From Epiperipatus broadwayi (taxonomy: Eukaryota > Onychophora > Udeonychophora > Euonychophora > Peripatidae), in NCBI GenBank assembly GCA_028023455.1, contig JAQFVV010012513.1, positions 2,478,001 to 2,542,000 of the forward strand: a DNA stretch of 64,000 bases. Direction: 5' to 3'. The translations under genes were made by a program, and so were the position numbers. Below the pieces are notes generated by a model, which saw only the letters and a program-made list of their open reading frames with translations, did no database searches and was not told the DNA's origin. Positions 45,255 through 57,960 of this stretch are shown piece after piece (position 1 is the first letter of the stretch; each line of letters opens with the position of its first letter).

Positions 45255-45446
45255 CATTATTTATCTTTTTTTACATGTATGGGATCATATGTATCACATG
45301 TATAAGATGGATTGGATAGTTGTGGGGAGTTGGAAAGTCTTGAGTTCAAGTCCCTTATAATTATGTAAGTTTAGTATTGACAATATACCTGTATTTTAAT
45401 ATATTAATTGATTTATATATATTGTTATTATCTACCATTATCATAA

Positions 45447-45449
<3 letters not shown>

Positions 45450-45517
<68 letters not shown>
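45450..45517. repeat. (TA)n microsatellite
   Basis: Pure alternating TA, 68 bp. Confidence 0.95.
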
Positions 45518-45519
<2 letters not shown>

Positions 45520-45761
45520 TGAGAAATGCTTAAATATGTTTGGTCCCTTAGTCAAAACGTAAAATTAGGTATAATGTGAAGATTATGTATTTATATTACA
45601 AATATTTGACTTATAATTATTCACTTTCATGGGTTCAAAAAGTGAATAAGAGTAAGAAAGGAACATTCCCATGGATGCTACTATAGATGACTTTATAAAA
45701 AGATTTCATCTTGTTTGCAAACTAAGTAGATCTGTTAAACCTTATATATATACCCATATAA

Positions 45762-45772
<11 letters not shown>

Positions 45773-45823
<51 letters not shown>
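45773..45823. repeat. (TA)n microsatellite
   Basis: Pure alternating TA, about 50 bp, preceded by shorter interrupted runs. Confidence 0.93.
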
Positions 45824-45827
<4 letters not shown>

Positions 45828-45894
45828 TAATGTTTTCAGGTTATATGATGTAGATAGAACAAAATTTTTGGGTACGAACCGTATATTATTTTGC

Positions 45895-46155
45895 ATTACA
45901 ATCCGATATTTCGACTGAGCAGACTAGTATGCAATCCAAAATATTTAATAACATAAATTGATTCTTTAGTCAGTATGGAAAATTACATTTACATATGAAT
46001 TTTTATATATGAAATATATTAACTTGCTAAGAGAAATATATAAATAAATAAAAATACAAACAAACACAATTACTTCTCGGCATCGTTATTTTGATATTTC
46101 AGCCAGAAGAGTGATTTTCATCATAAATTATAGCAAAATAGTTATCTCATAAACT
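45895..46155 (-). repeat. Family H2-like relics with hammerhead traces
   Basis: At plus 46108-46150 the minus strand reads ATGATGA-A, a loosely paired AATCAC/CTGGCT stem and GAAATAT, matching the H2 ribozyme with changes. At 45912-45935 a GTC-GAAATATCGG 3' half is seen without a box. Confidence 0.45.
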
Positions 46156-46469
46156 TAAATATTAAAACTCATTTGCATGTATGATTATACAATAAATTTC
46201 TGTAGGTTAAAATCTTTTTTTAAAAAAACCTTTCTTAATCAATCATTTTATGATTCATTATTCTAAATATCTTATAGGTACTTTTAAAAAAAAAAAACAA
46301 AGATTTTTAGCTGTATTTTTATAAAATTTTACAAGAATAATTGTCATTCATTAAATATATGTATATGTAAATAATAAAAAACTCAGATTATTTGTAACTA
46401 AACATGAAGCAACTGAAATTTCCAATGAGTTATATAACATAAATCAATTCTCCAAAAGACAGATGATAC

Positions 46470-46800
46470 TATCTGTTGTGTTTTTCTGAAGGTTTGTGAT
46501 GATGGTGTTCTAGCTGTATTTTTATATTGGACTATTTCCATCATCTAATATGTGTGTTGAATGTCTTTAGAAAAGTTCAATTTTTAGTTAAATATTCCAA
46601 ATGCATTCAACTGTTAGTAATATCACAGCAAACAGGTTAGTATATACACAACGTTTTGAGGGGTATTTTTCTCCTCTCTTTTTCAGGTGTTGCTGGCCTG
46701 ACCAGTGACAGTACTAGCATGGTATTCGAACCTGGGCCCTTAGAATCTTGATAATTGAATTTTAAGGTAACGCTCTAACCAACTGAGCCATCCTGCCATC
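46470..46800 (-). mobile_element. SINE-A, full-length copy
   Basis: Minus strand tRNA-like head (plus 46717-46797): box A tggctcagttggttagagcg and box B aggttcgaataccatg. The body (ctgtcactggtcaggccag, cctgaaaaagagaggag, ctcaaaacgttgtgt, attactaacagttgaatgca) and 3' end gatgatggaaatagtccaa agree with the 16.9-kb copy. This is the cleaner box A of the two. Confidence 0.82.
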
Positions 46801-46924
46801 TGTCTCTTAGCATTTGTTCTTATATATGCTTAATTTATGTTCAAGTTCATTTAATATAATCTGAATTATTGATTATAGGATGTCGTTGATTTTCATACAT
46901 TCTACCTTCATACAATTTGCTATT

Positions 46925-47057
46925 TTGTATGAGGGCAATAGAGAAAGAAACATCATGTTACAAAATTTTTATCAAGAAAAAAATGAAAAAGGTACTTACA
47001 GCCTAACTCAGCCACCAACATTTACTATGGATAATTCTGGATAATAAATTCATTATA
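46925..47057. other. Short non-coding spacer
   Basis: Nothing recognised between the SINE-A copy and the LINE tail. Confidence 0.4.
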
Positions 47058-47790
47058 TATCATCATTATCATCATCATCATCATCATTGTCAACCATTAT
47101 CCATCCCCTGCAGGATGAGAGTCTCCTAGTTCAATCCATCATTCTGATATCTAGCCTCTCTTCTTCACTTCATCCCTGTACACTTTCTTATTTCATTCAT
47201 CGATTTCACAAATCTCTCTTCTTCACATTATTCCTATACACTTTCTTATTTCATTCATCTATCTCACATGTGCTCTCTTTCTGTTTTGTTTACAATCATT
47301 TGGAATCAAATTTAAGATTTCAATTGTCCATTTATTATCATCTTTTCCAACTATATCATCAGCCCAACTCTACTTTGGTCTTTTAATTATTTCAATCATA
47401 TTAGTAACACCTGTTTGTTTTCTTACCCATATATTGTGTTTTGAATTTCTTCTTGTTACTTCTATTTGTGCTTCTCTCCATACATCTTTGAGTGGTCTGA
47501 AGTCTCTGTATTGATGTTCTATTGCATCCAAGTCTCAGATCCATAAGTAAGAACTGTTAAAAAACATTTATTAAAATCCTTCCTTTTGAAACACATAGAT
47601 ATATTTCCTTTTAATATTAAGTTATTTGTAGCAAAAGTACTCCAAACAAATTTAATGCTATGATAAATTTCATCCATTATATTCCCATTCCCTTCTGTAG
47701 TAATAAACTGAACAAGGTATTTCTAGTTGTTAACTTTTTCTAACTCATCATAATCAATCTTTATTTTTATCTTTTGAGAAAATCATATCA
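47058..47790 (-). pseudogene. LINE 3' portion with (GAT)n tail, RTE-like C-terminus
   Basis: Minus strand, frameshifts ignored: LTYGSETWMQ (near 47540), then EVTRRNSKHNIWVRKQTGVTNMIEIIKRPK...SWADDIVGKDDNKWTIEILN, then CKQNRKRAHVR, then a (GAT)n tail at plus 47058-47087. The LTYGAETW and W-A-G-H-x-x-R-x-x-D-x-R-W blocks belong to the end of LINE ORF2 proteins of the RTE-like type. Several stops are present; the element is 5'-truncated and dead. Confidence 0.75.
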
Positions 47791-47999
47791 AAGCAATAAA
47801 TTATATGTATATATTTTTAAAAAATTACAAAAATCCTGTCTCATAATTAATTTATTAATAAAAAAATAAATTGTCATTTAATGGCTTATTAAATTGTTAT
47901 CTTTCAATTAATGCTAGAAAAACAAATCCCCCCCCCCTATTTTAACTATTAAAACATAACCCCCCTCACCTTTTCTCATTTTCCTATAAATTTTAATAA

Positions 48000-48130
48000 A
48001 AAGTTCAGACTTTCACACACCCTCAACTTTCCACACTATCATATACCATCTTCTAGACTTATATGTGGTCAAGTGCATCAGTGGCATAAGATAGTGTGGA
48101 GAGTTGAGGGTCTTGTGAAAGTCCGAGTTC
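48000..48130. repeat. Foldback of the SINE-E tRNA-like segment
   Basis: 48005-48045 (minus) and 48085-48127 (plus) are inverted copies around box B (gagttcaaaaaatat), box A-like caagtgcatcagtggcataa and a short centre. It repeats the head-to-head theme on the smallest scale. Confidence 0.65.
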
Positions 48131-48134
48131 AAAA

Positions 48135-48875
48135 AATATCCTATATATTACATTGTTTGTATAGGTATATATATCCTGAATGTTCTAGATAATAAATAAA
48201 ATGTTGTAAGTTGAAAAAAGTTATTTTTAAATTTATAGAAGATAAGAAAAGGTGGAGGGAAGTGGTTAATGTTTTAAAGTTTTAATAAAAGAGTTTATTA
48301 ATTTTCCTAGCCATAACTGAAAGTAAAAACTGTCATAAGCAATTAAATGTCAATTTCTTTATTTTTTATTAAGAAATTAATTATTGAACAGGATTATATA
48401 TTTTTAAAAATGAATTTTATTGTCCAGGATTATCCTTAATTCACTTTGGTGTCTGGATTAGGGACTAATCCTTACTATCAAGGAGAGTACAATTGAACTA
48501 TCTCTTGATAAATTTATAAAGAAAACACCATATACAAATCAATAAAGTATTATTTATGTATATGAATACATATTTTAAAAAACACTTTTTGTTTTTTTGT
48601 ATTGCTCTACTTTTGGACATTTTAACTTTCATACATATTTTAGGAAACAATTAGGTAGGAAAGTCAAGAACCATTATAGATATTAAAACTGAGTTTTCAT
48701 TTCATATTTAGAGATTGTTTAAACAGATTGAATTCACACCCTCATTGAAAATCATGTAAATAAACTAAGCATATGTAAGAACAAATGCTAAAAGGACAGG
48801 TAGTATAATCTGTCTTTTAAAGAGTTTATTTATGTATATTGCTCATCAGAAGCTTCATTTATCTCATGTTCAGTT
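48135..48875. other. AT-rich non-coding stretch
   Basis: No feature recognised. Confidence 0.45.
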
Positions 48876-48879
48876 ACAC

Positions 48880-48946
<67 letters not shown>
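48880..48946. repeat. (TA)n microsatellite
   Basis: Pure alternating TA, about 66 bp. Confidence 0.95.
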
Positions 48947-48950
<4 letters not shown>

Positions 48951-49184
48951 ATATACATATTCTACCTTCATTATTAAAAGGGCATTGCCTTGACAATAGT
49001 TTGAAATTGTCGATTGCTATTGATATTGTAGTTGTGTGTATGTTGACCAGCTTTTAATGATAGATATACATATGTCTATGCAAATTTTATATACAAAAGA
49101 TCATGTGTACAAAATATTGCATATTCAAATTTAATTTTAAATATATACACATAAACAATATATATTTAAATTTAATATTTTTAA

Positions 49185-49222
49185 CAGTTAGTATAGATGT
49201 AAATTAATTAGTAAATAGAATG

Positions 49223-49257
<35 letters not shown>

Positions 49258-49500
49258 AACAAAAAAATAAAGACTTATAAATCCAATAAATAATATAATA
49301 TTTCAACCAGAGGACTGGTTTCTGATGAAAACCAGTCCTCTGGTTGAAATATTATATTATTTATTGGATTTATAAGTCTTTATTTTTTTGTTTTTATATG
49401 TGTTTCCTTTGGTTAGTTTGTTATATATTAATATTTTGATATATATATTGATGTACAGCCCCCAATCAGATAGAGTTCTATCAGCTGAATGAAAACAATA
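49185..49500. mobile_element. Family H2/I foldback with one hammerhead
   Basis: Outer family I blocks (gatgtaaattaattagtaaa at 49196; caatcagatagagttctatc near 49465) enclose an inverted repeat 49256-49320/49321-49395 (gacttataaatccaataaat and its complement). An (AC)n(AT)n run lies at 49223-49256. Confidence 0.72.
49320..49362 (+). ncRNA. Hammerhead ribozyme, family H2
   Basis: CTGATGA (49322-49328), one extra A, stem II AACCAG-TCCT-CTGGTT (49330-49345, six perfect pairs), GAAA (49346-49349), stem III ATA-TTA-TAT, U at the cleavage position (49358). The inverted partner on the minus strand has lost its box. Stem I is weak. Confidence 0.68.
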
Positions 49501-49975
49501 TCAAACATTTATTAGTTAACATATTAAGTAACAATAACTGAATGAAAAATAGAGCATTAGGAAACAAGGTAATTCAAGATGTAAGTTTTAAATTTATAAA
49601 TAAAAAAAAGTGTTTTTTTCTTTCTTGTGGTGGGAAATTTATTCTGAAATATGATCTCTCTTAAACTGGTCTTTGTTTACTTTTATGTAAAATATCAATT
49701 CTGTAATTCGTTATTCTAATATGTAGCATTTTTGCTGATTCTAATAGTGAAAGCATATGCTATATTCCATTTAGTATATTAAGTTTACACTTTTGCAATT
49801 GACAATTCGGGATATACTATTTAAGATTATTAATGATATTGTCTTGAATTATTTTATAAAGTCTTAAATAATACAGGCAAATATATATATATATTTGAAA
49901 AAATTGTTAATAGAAAATGTTTAAAAAAATCATGTAATGAAATTTAATAGTTGTAAAATAAAATTGTACACATCA
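49501..49975. other. AT-rich non-coding stretch
   Basis: No feature recognised. Confidence 0.45.
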
Positions 49976-49979
49976 TTTT

Positions 49980-50165
49980 TATATTACAATTTGGTTTATA
50001 GGAGTCTAATATTGCACTCCTTATATCTTTGACTTCACCTATTTCAGATAAATGCAATAGTGATTATTACTAATCATTTACTAAACTAAAAATTATTATA
50101 TCATTATTAGCCCAGATATACGCTCTAAGTTCAGTTAAAGATTAATAAATCTATTTTTTACTGAA
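49980..50165 (-). repeat. Family G fragment
   Basis: attacaatttggtttatagg, tagtgattattactaatcat, gttcagttaaagattaataa match 26530-26705. Confidence 0.55.
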
Positions 50166-50169
50166 TTAA

Positions 50170-51595
50170 TCCAACTCATCTTATTTTTTTTATTTGTAAT
50201 CTCCTTTTCAGGAATATTTAAAATGTTGCCTCATCATATAATCTTTTACATATGATTTCATCATGCATTTAGTATTTATCAATACCAGACTATCCTAATT
50301 TGACTTAAATTTCACTGTTTTTTTTAGAAAGATTGTAAAAGCGACCTTTGAGTTGCAGCAGGTTATTTAGAGACTGTCTTCTTTTTCATTTTTAATTACA
50401 TTTTTAAAACATTTTATGAAATGTGATGATTAGAGGAGGTACAGCTGCTGATTCATGAGATTAAAATTTCTCACCAAATGGAAAAATGTTATGGACAATT
50501 GAATGAAACTAAGGTGGTAAATTCACAAATTGGATGCTCGCATGCCATGTTATCTCTGATCAAACAATAAACCATATACTTACATTGTTGTTGTTTTTTT
50601 TATTAAAGTAATAACTTTATTATTGTTACAAATGTTTATAAGAGGACTACATTGCTATAAAAGTAGTTATAAAGATGTCCTCCAATGTCTAAAAATAGTC
50701 TTGGCATCTTTCCTATGTCATGATTGTATTTTCATAAAAGTTCAACCTTGCAATCACTGCTCATTCAGCTTTTCTTTTGTTCATTAGCTAGTTGTTTTCA
50801 GATAAGTCTCCATCGATGTTGCTCTAGCTACTATTAATGCTAACATTTACATAGTTACTTACATTGTTTTTTATTATATATATATATAACTTTACACCTT
50901 TGATTATTAAAGTATTAAAATTATAATTTTTTTTGCATCTACAAAATGAAAGTTGTTTTTAGGTTGTTTTTTTATCTTATGATCTTTTGGTTTGTTTCTT
51001 TTTTGTTATGTAACACATATCTAACTTATAACTCAATTCTTTCTATACTTTCTTTAACTGATTTCTTATTATTTTCTTCCCAATAAATTATCTATCATCA
51101 TTTTGTTTGTCAAATTACTTGAAGAATCTCTACAAAAGACTTTGCATTTTAAGTAAGAATACCAAAATTTAAATTATAGATATTATTTATAAATTAAGGT
51201 CAGATAATAAACATTTCTCTATAAAAGAGTTGAAGCAAACAATCCAAAATCAGAATTTATTAATTGGCAAAAGAATTGTGAGTCTATAAAGATCAATTTA
51301 CTTTAACACTTGCAAGACTGTTTATTTATTTAGCATCCTCTTACATAAATGATCTGTCATCTGATAGTAATTTATTACAACTACATTAAAATTGTAAATC
51401 TGGAATAGTATTTATATTAATCCTTAAAAGCCAGCCAACATATAGGCAATCCCAATATTAATAACAATCAACAATTTCAAACTGTTGTCAAGGCAACCTC
51501 CTTTAACAATAAAGTTGGAGTACATTAGTATAATGTTATTATATATAAACAGCAAAATGACTGGCTTTCAGAACATTGTTAGTTTTATAATACAC
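50170..51595. other. AT-rich non-coding stretch
   Basis: No feature recognised. Confidence 0.45.
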
Positions 51596-51599
51596 CACA

Positions 51600-51935
51600 C
51601 AATATATTTGTAGTATAATTTTCAGTATACCACTCCATTAAGTTGTTTGTATCAAAGTTGTGAGGGTAGTAATTTTGACACATCAAATAAACAATAATAA
51701 TTAGCTATTATATATTGAACAATGATAAAGATATGTGTAGAAGATTGTGACCTGAGCCAACTGACAAGTAATGAAATGTACATCTTGGAGATGATACATT
51801 TTTTCTACATGCCTTTGGTCATACTATCCATCCATAAGATGTTAAAAGTGGATAGAAACCAGTCTCTACCTTGCGTGAGAATGGTGTAGTGAAAGTTATA
51901 CTACAGATATAATTTTCATTAATGCATCACACACT
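51600..51935 (+). repeat. Family G plus SINE-F copy, stem II deleted
   Basis: G block (atcaaagttgtgagggtag) leads into F: gtgacctgagccaactgaca, then aagtaatgaaatg where most of stem II is missing, then catcttggagatgatac, the F body and tail (actacagatataattttcatt). Stem I CCAA/TTGG survives. Confidence 0.6.
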
Positions 51936-51939
51936 TTTA

Positions 51940-52200
51940 CTAAACTGTGAAAATAATTTAAATTAATTACCTACACGATGAGAGTCTTTAACTTTAAGAC
52001 AATTTGTCCAAACCATAATAGCATTTTTCTTCTCTGCAGACCTCCAACAAATTTTCTTTTTTCTTTCAACCATTATAGCTGGTCTTTTTTTAATCTTTTA
52101 TAATCTCTTAGGATTGAAGTGAAAATTTGAACTATCCTTTTATTGTCATATCTTATAGCCCTTTTAATTCTTTTAATGATGTCAGTAATATCTATTCATT
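51940..52200. other. AT-rich non-coding stretch
   Basis: No feature recognised. Confidence 0.4.
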
Positions 52201-52204
52201 AATA

Positions 52205-52330
52205 TTTATTCATTACCTGAAGCCTTTATCTATGATAGTTCCCATCCCCAGACCAGTTTTGAGCTATGGCTCTCATCAGTGAGGAACTAGGACATTAGAT
52301 TCTGATCCCTTTTTGTTACTACTAATTTCA
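52205..52330 (-). mobile_element. Diverged family C segment
   Basis: Minus strand: cctcactgatgag, catccccagac-type block inverted, as in the left arm of family C, but with a different stem II and outer sequence. Confidence 0.6.
52245..52285 (-). ncRNA. Hammerhead ribozyme with compensatory stem II
   Basis: Minus strand: TCCTCA, CTGATGA, stem II GAGC-CATA-GCTC (four perfect pairs, different bases from the GGC/GCC of other C copies), AAAA in place of GAAA, site GUC, TGGGGA. Stem I is 6 bp with one G-U pair. The changed but still paired stem II is evidence that the structure was selected. Confidence 0.65.
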
Positions 52331-52789
52331 TAATTTGTCAGTCTAAAATCTCTACATAGCATTGTTGTTATTCCTCCAATATACTTATATTTATAGTTTG
52401 TGCATGAAAAATACTATATATTTAGGAAATTTTAAAAAAATATTCTAGAATTCCTGAAGAATTTTTTTAAACTTTTTTAAAAATTTTAAAGAGCGTTCAT
52501 AGCCTAACTGAAAATGTTTATGTCTAGACAATTTTATAAATAATTTATATTTCTTACTTTCTATAATTTTCTAATTTAAAATGCAATTTAAGTTTTATTA
52601 TTTATATCAAAAAATTACCTTTAAAATTATGCTTACATTTAAATGTCAAACATATGAAATAAAAGCAGATATAATATATCTGGACACACTCCATACTACC
52701 ATCCTTTACTAAATTTAATTAATAGTGGATTTTATGTAAATATACTAAATAACCAACACTCCACACATTCTTTCAAAATCATATAAATA

Positions 52790-53050
52790 AAGATACAATA
52801 AAAAAAACAAATGACCCCAATATGCATTTTGTGCTGAACCAGCACTTATCAGTTGGCCCAAGTCACAATCTCTCATATCAATAGTAAATTGTTACATTTT
52901 GAATTACAAGTGTCAACCTTATTCCACTTATATCTTTGATGGCTAGAGCTAATCTCTAATTGAATAAATGCTTAGTGATAATCATTAAATTCAGAATGAA
53001 TGGTGTCGGAGTTCTGGGTGGAGTAAGTTTTATACCTGTAATTCAAAATG
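52790..53050 (-). repeat. SINE-E/F copy followed by family G
   Basis: The ribozyme segment at plus 52815-52859 has CCAA/TTGG, box CTGATAA, a perfect stem II GTGCT-GGTTC-AGCAC and AAAA for GAAA. G-family words (gaattacaagtgtcaacctt; gaatggtgtcggagttctg) follow. Confidence 0.6.
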
Positions 53051-53054
53051 TAAC

Positions 53055-53415
53055 AATATGCTAAATGGTAGTATTTATTAAAGTTTTTCCATTGGTAAAC
53101 TAGACTTATCTGCAACTAATTTTAGATTATGGCTATTGTATATAAGATGTTTTAGATCTAAATCTTGTGGACTGAACTTATTCTTTTTTATAATATCAAA
53201 CTAAGAGCCTGAAATTTGTTAAATATTTTAGGGGTTTCAATCCAAGTTAACTTGCCATCTAGTAATATAAATCTGACATGTGCTCTGGTAGCTATACATT
53301 TTATTTCCTTTAGTTTTTTTAATAATCTTAAGCATCTCTAATCACTGGCCAGGATAAGTACAAAATAAAAATAATGACATAACTCCAATTTATACTTTTC
53401 AAGAATAATATATAT
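53055..53415. other. AT-rich non-coding stretch
   Basis: No feature recognised. Confidence 0.4.
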
Positions 53416-53419
53416 ATAT

Positions 53420-54480
53420 ATAATTTAAATATCAGCCTTTTAAGCTAATTGTGCATACGCTTTGCAAGTGTTAATAATAAATGAATACTTTCTCACCAAT
53501 ACAAGATATAGTATTTATGCAGGAATAAAATAAATCCTCTCATTCCTACAACTCAAATATTTATATATGAGCAAATCTGAAGTACTGGCAAGTAAAGCAT
53601 GAGGATGGAACTGTCACTTTAAATTACTATATACAATGTCTGAATGAATGACATGGGTGAAATTGTCTAGAATTTATTCCTGCATAAATACTATATCTTG
53701 TATTGGTGAGAAAGTATTCATTTATTATTAACACTTGCAAAGCATATGCACAATTAGCTTAAAAGGCTGATATTTAAATGTATACAATTGTAAACATATG
53801 CTATATAAAATAAATGCTTATTTACATATGATTAAGTTTCAGTTGGAATGATGTTTAGTAAATTCTAGACAATTTCACCCACATCATTCATTCAGACATT
53901 GTATATAGTAATTTAAAGTGACAGTTCCATCCTCACACTTTACTTTCCAGTACTTCAGATTTGCTCATATATAAGCATTTGAGTTGTAGGAATGAGAGGA
54001 TTCCTTTTATTCCTGCATAAATACTATATCTTGTATTGGTGAGAAAGTATTCATTTATTATTAACACTTGCAAAGCGTATGCACAATTAGTTTAAAAGGC
54101 TGATATTTGAATGTATACCATTGTAAACATATGCTATATAAAATAAATGCTTATTTACATATGATTAAGTTTCAGTTGGAATGACGTTTAGTAAATTCTA
54201 GACAATATCACCCACATCATTCATTCAGACATCGTATATAGAAATTTAAAGTGATGGTTCCATCCTCGTGCTTTACTTGCTATTACTTCAGATTTGCTCA
54301 TATATAAGCATTTGAGTCATAGGAATGAGAGGATTCCTTTTGTTCCTATATAAATACTATATCTTGTATTGATGAGAAAGTATTCATTTATTATTAACAC
54401 TCACAAAGCATATGCACAATTAGCTTAAAAGGCTGATATTTGAATGTATACAATTGTAAACATATGCTATATAAAATAAA
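53420..54480. repeat. Satellite: ~332-bp tandem units with an inverted first unit
   Basis: Two and a half direct units (starts ctgcataaatactatatctt at about 53681, 54016 and 54345) are highly similar, with gagaaagtattcatttatta, gcttaaaaggctgatatt, aaatgcttatttacatatga and cattcattcagacat in each. The first part (53425-53660) is a unit in reverse orientation, so the array starts with a head-to-head junction. No ribozyme core was found in it. Confidence 0.85.
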
Positions 54481-54483
54481 TGC

Positions 54484-56005
<1,522 letters not shown>

Positions 56006-56101
56006 TAAAAATTTATATATATATATCAAAATATTAATATATAACAAACTAACCAAAGGAAATACATATAAAAACAAAAAAAAGACTTATAAATCCAATA
56101 A

Positions 56102-56141
56102 ATAATATTATATTTCAACCAGAGGACTGGTTTTCATCAGA
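56102..56141 (-). ncRNA. Hammerhead ribozyme, H2 palindrome left arm
   Basis: Minus strand: CTGATGA (plus 56134-56140), extra A, stem II AACCAG-TCCT-CTGGTT, GAAA (plus 56113-56116), stem III ATA/TAT. Core intact, stem I weak. Confidence 0.7.
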
Positions 56142-57196
56142 AAGAAAAAAAATACACAGTAAAATGGCAATAATCAAAAATTACAGATTTGGTAAAAGAT
56201 TAAAATTTTTTTAACAAAACCCCCCTGATTGGTCACAAAATCTAACACAGAATATCTACCCAATCAATGACAAAATTCAAACAAAAAAAAAAAAAAAACT
56301 ACATTCCCTCCTAATCAAGCTTAAATTCTATTTAAATTAAAATAAATATAAAAATAAAAAATCCAAAATTAAAAATTAAAATATACATATGTGCATACAT
56401 AGAAAAATTAGACTATGCTCACATACAAAAAATAGCTGTGCTCACATTAATATTCATTAAAAACTAAAATACTTATACATTTTAATCAAAAATTATAGTT
56501 AGTGCAAAGTACAATAATTTATAATAACTAATTATTTATCTATAAACCAATTAAACACAGATATTAAACATCCATATAAACAATCTTTACATAAAAAACC
56601 TCATATAATAAAATTTTCACATAAAAAACACACATATAGAAATCATTTGAACACTGGAACTATTACATCTCTGGGTTACCTGGTCTCCTAAATGATTTCT
56701 ATATGTGTGTTTTTTATGTGAATTTTTTTCTTATATGAGGTTTTTTATGTAAAGATTGGTTACATGGATGTTTAATATCTGTGTTTAATTGGTTTATAGA
56801 TAAATAATTAGTTATAACTTATTGTACTTTGCACTAACTATAATTTTTGATTAAAATGTATAAGTACTTTAGTTTTTAATGAATATTAATGTGAGCACAG
56901 CTATTTTTTTGTATGTGAGCATAGTCTAATTTTTCTATGTATGCACATATGTATATTTTAATTTTTAATTTTGGATTTTTTATTTTTATATTTATTTTAA
57001 TTTAAATAGAATTTAAGCTTGATTAGGAGGGAATGTAGTTTTTTTTTTTTTTTTTTTGTTTGAATTTTGTCATTGATTGGGTAGATATTCTGTGTTAGAT
57101 TTTGTGACCAATCAGAGGGGTTTTGTTAAAAAAAATTTAATCTTTTACCAAATCTGTAATTTTTGATTATCACCATTTTACTGTGTATTTTTTCTT

Positions 57197-57238
57197 TCTG
57201 ATGAAAACCAGTCGTCTGGTTGAAATATAATATTATTT
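57197..57238 (+). ncRNA. Hammerhead ribozyme, H2 palindrome right arm
   Basis: CTGATGA (57198-57204), extra A, stem II AACCAG-TCGT-CTGGTT, GAAA (57222-57225), stem III ATA-TAA-TAT. It differs from the left arm only in the stem II loop. Confidence 0.7.
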
Positions 57239-57404
57239 ATTGGATTTATAAGTCTTTTTTGTTTATATATATATTATGATAATCCTGGGTAAAGTTAATC
57301 ACATACTTAAGCCTGAATATAGAAATTTAGTATAAATATTTTACTATTAATGTTCATTGAAAGTTTGCCATCAAGGCAATTTACTTGTGGTTATATATCT
57401 ATTA

Positions 57405-57960
57405 ATTCCATTATCTACAACTGTCAAATATCATTCAAAAAATTCAAACTTTATTTACACTCTTCAAATACATTCAGCTGTAAATAGCAGCATATGGGTT
57501 AGTACATAACACAATATTTTCAGTAGTACTACACTTCCCTGTTTTTAAACTATTTAACATCACATATCACCATTCTTTATGCTTATACATGCTGTTTACA
57601 CAGAAGATAAACTCTCCTCAAAGAAACATCACTCAAGCCACAGCAATCAATGGATGGAAGAAGGTTTGTGCATAAAAGCCCTATATTCTGGGGATATTGA
57701 ATGAGTAAGGACTAGATAGGGATTTTATGCACAAACCTTCTTGCATCCATTGATTACTTTTTTTGCACTGAGTGGCACTACTGTAGGGAAAGTTTAACCT
57801 CTGTGTCATCTCTGTTTTTCAGATATTGCTGACCTTATTAGCATGGGAATTTAACCTGGAAATATTAGATTCATTATTACTGATAATTAGTTGATGCTAT
57901 AACCAAGTACATCTTTGAAAGAATAGCTTAATTGGTTAGACTGCAATCTTAATTTACTAG
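57405..57960 (-). mobile_element. Degenerate SINE-A split by a family C insertion
   Basis: SINE-A body (plus 57420-57545: acattcagctgtaaatagca, ggttagtacataacacaata) resumes at 57812 (ctgtttttcagatattgctg, ttattagcatgggaatttaa). A further tRNA-like segment (atagcttaattggttagact) at 57925-57945 is on the plus strand. Confidence 0.7.
57547..57811. mobile_element. Family C element nested in SINE-A, ctgttttt duplication
   Basis: ctgttttt is found at 57539-57546 and 57812-57819. The element has its left end (tttaacatcacatatcacca), caatcaatggatggaagaag, ttctggggatattgaatgag, and the right arm to ggaaagtttaacctctg. The ribozyme box is deleted. Confidence 0.78.

Larger units (their letters stand above)
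44640..45405 (+). mobile_element. SINE-E tandem units flanked by two hammerheads
   Basis: Order: end of one body (gatggctgaagagttggag, taatacaatctgagcagtg), hammerhead 1, tRNA-like segment (44806-44905), complete body (aattaaatggacatattaag, tttttcaataatatggatgg, gaagcttgttcactaaag, aatataaactgagcagtg), hammerhead 2, second tRNA-like segment with box A-like 45290-45307 and box B 45342-45354 (gagttcaagtccc). The ribozyme-to-ribozyme period is 450 bp. Transcripts across it could be cut to unit length if both sites were active. Confidence 0.82.
56066..57274. mobile_element. Family H2 palindrome, arms ~585 bp, 40-bp loop
   Basis: 56066-56649 and 56690-57274 are near-identical reverse complements, with matching order from aaagacttataaatccaata, through ccctgattggtcacaaaatc and ctacattccctcctaatcaa, to aaatcatt at the loop. 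The loop (56650-56689) reads aacactggaactattacatc and on. The few differences are mostly in homopolymers and single bases, so the duplication is recent. Each arm carries an intact hammerhead core near its outer end, facing outward. No protein is encoded. Confidence 0.88.

Noticed and set aside
53420-54480. Hammerhead core in the 332-bp satellite
   Set aside because: No CUGANGA followed by a stem and GAAA on either strand.
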